From JANPLD01 sp031426355 (lineage in GTDB: Bacteria; Pseudomonadota; Alphaproteobacteria; Rickettsiales; UBA8987), in assembly GCA_031426355.1 (NCBI GenBank), contig JANPLD010000130.1, positions 1 to 15,037 on the forward strand: a DNA stretch of 15,037 bases, written 5' to 3'. Positions 13,973 through 15,037 of this stretch are shown here, one piece after another; within the stretch, counting starts at the first letter, position 1; each line of letters opens with the position of its first letter. The notes under the pieces are model-generated. The model did not search any database. It was not told the origin of the DNA and saw only the letters and a program-made list of their open reading frames with translations. The position numbers and the translations under genes are program-made.

Positions 13973-15037
13973 ATGTTTTCAGGTTTGTTAAAATCATTGT
14001 TCGGTACTTCTAATGAAAGATATCTACGTTCGCTTGATTCTATAGTTGAACAGATAAATTCTTATGAGCCTTCACTTCAGGATATTTCTGATGAACAATT
14101 GAAAGGTAAAACGGCGGAATTTAAAGCGCAATTAGAGCAGGGAAAAACTCTTGATGAGATTCTGCCGGAAGCTTTTGCAGTGGTTCGGGAAGCTGCGAAG
14201 AGGGTTTTAGGACAGCGCCATTATGATGTTCAGCTTATTGGTGGTATAGTTTTACACCAAGGTAAGATATCGGAAATGAAAACAGGTGAGGGTAAAACGC
14301 TTGTTGCGACTCTCGCTACTTATCTGAACGCACTTACTGGTAAAGGAGTTCACATAGTTACGGTGAATGATTACCTTGCCAGCCGTGATGCTGAATGGAT
14401 GGGTAAGATATATAATTTCCTTGGATTAACTGTTGGTGTTATCGTGCATGGGCAAACTGATGATGAGAAACGCGAGGCTTATGCCTGTGATATAACTTAT
14501 GGAACAAATAATGAATATGGGTTTGATTATCTGCGTGATAATATGAAATTTTCGTTACAGCAGATGACGCAGCGCCCATTCAATTTTGCTATTGTGGATG
14601 AGGTAGATTCAATTCTTATAGATGAGGCGCGTACACCGCTTATAATTTCCGGCCCTACGGAAGACAGATCTGACCTATATATTTCTATCAACAAATATAT
14701 GAGCCGACTGGACGAAAAAGATTATGACAAAGATGAAAAAGCCCATTCAATAGTTTTGACTGACGAGGGAACTTCCAAGCTGGAGAATCTATTCCGTGCT
14801 GATGGTGTTATCAGGGAAAGTTCTTCCCTTTATGATCTGGAAAATATTTCTGTAGTTCATCATACAAACCAAGCGCTCAAGGCACATTTGTTATTTACTG
14901 CTGATAAAGATTATCTGATCAGAGATAATAAAATTTATATAATTGATGAATTTACGGGCAGGGTGCTTGAAGGGCGTAGATATTCTGATGGTTTGCATCA
15001 GGCGATCGAAGCGAAGGAAGGTGTAAAGATACAGAGT
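13973..15037 (+). CDS. secA: Preprotein translocase ATPase SecA, C-terminus cut by window edge
   Basis: SecA is the motor that drives unfolded proteins through SecYEG in the inner membrane. The window holds the first 355 codons and no stop; full-length SecA is usually about 850-900 residues. Visible parts are the N-terminal SecYEG/membrane-binding helix (MFSGLLKSLFGTSNERYL), the GQRHYDVQLIGG block (80-91), the Walker A loop MKTGEGKT (102-109), TYGTNNEYGFDYLRDNM (175-191) and the Walker B / DEVD box at 209-212 (IVDEVDSILIDEARTPLI). The start of the preprotein cross-linking domain (from about 225) and IIDEFTGRVLEGRRYSDGLH near the end are also present. An in-frame TAG at 13964-13966 fixes the ATG at 13973 as the first possible start. 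A strong promoter lies at 13920-13948. Confidence 0.97.
   Translation, partial: MFSGLLKSLFGTSNERYLRSLDSIVEQINSYEPSLQDISDEQLKGKTAEFKAQLEQGKTLDEILPEAFAVVREAAKRVLGQRHYDVQLIGGIVLHQGKISEMKTGEGKTLVATLATYLNALTGKGVHIVTVNDYLASRDAEWMGKIYNFLGLTVGVIVHGQTDDEKREAYACDITYGTNNEYGFDYLRDNMKFSLQQMTQRPFNFAIVDEVDSILIDEARTPLIISGPTEDRSDLYISINKYMSRLDEKDYDKDEKAHSIVLTDEGTSKLENLFRADGVIRESSSLYDLENISVVHHTNQALKAHLLFTADKDYLIRDNKIYIIDEFTGRVLEGRRYSDGLHQAIEAKEGVKIQS

Noticed and set aside
1..15037. tRNA, rRNA, riboswitch, CRISPR, insertion sequence or prophage
   Set aside because: No cloverleaf, regularly spaced repeat array, transposase or phage protein was seen on either strand; small structured RNAs could still be missed by eye.

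Overview
The window is about 15 kb of AT-rich DNA from what looks like an alphaproteobacterium. The evidence is the atpHAGDC half-operon without atpIBEF, the alphaproteobacterial form of family 4 uracil-DNA glycosylase, the style of the FumC and SecA proteins, and the low GC. A Rickettsiales- or Holosporales-like, possibly host-associated lineage is plausible. That is inferred from composition and gene style and not proven.

Layout: positions 1-196 hold the start of a small one-helix membrane protein on the minus strand, cut by the window edge, with a perfect TGTGA-N6-TCACA dyad in its promoter. miaB (303-1733, minus) makes the ms2 modification of tRNA. A small lipoprotein gene (1845-2108, plus) runs tail-to-tail into the F1 ATP synthase operon atpH-atpA-atpG-atpD-atpC (7048 down to 2119, minus). 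All five F1 subunits are intact. The atpD-atpC gap carries an inverted array of 7-bp repeats. Diverging from atpH are a uracil-DNA glycosylase gene (7176-8036) and a two-helix membrane protein with a PAS-like domain (8082-8792). These end at a strong UUCG-loop terminator (8821-8848).

From 8840 to the right edge, conserved plus-strand genes (fumC 9921-11348, ychF 12039-13136, secA from 13973 and cut by the edge) alternate with three unrecognised minus-strand genes (9044-9856, 11407-11889, 13144-13899). The first of these has an in-frame 67-codon open tail directly after its stop codon, which suggests a nonsense mutation in a longer gene. The divergent gaps are short and hold recognisable or overlapping promoter-like elements.

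Functionally the window is mostly housekeeping: energy conversion (F1 ATPase, fumarase), tRNA modification, uracil repair, a ribosome-associated GTPase/ATPase and protein export. I found no tRNA, rRNA, CRISPR array, insertion sequence or phage gene. I see no convincing new multi-gene system. The points most worth a second look are the heptamer array before atpC, the interrupted orphan gene, the glycosylase that lacks expected iron-sulfur cysteines, the CRP-like dyad and the PAS protein without an output domain.
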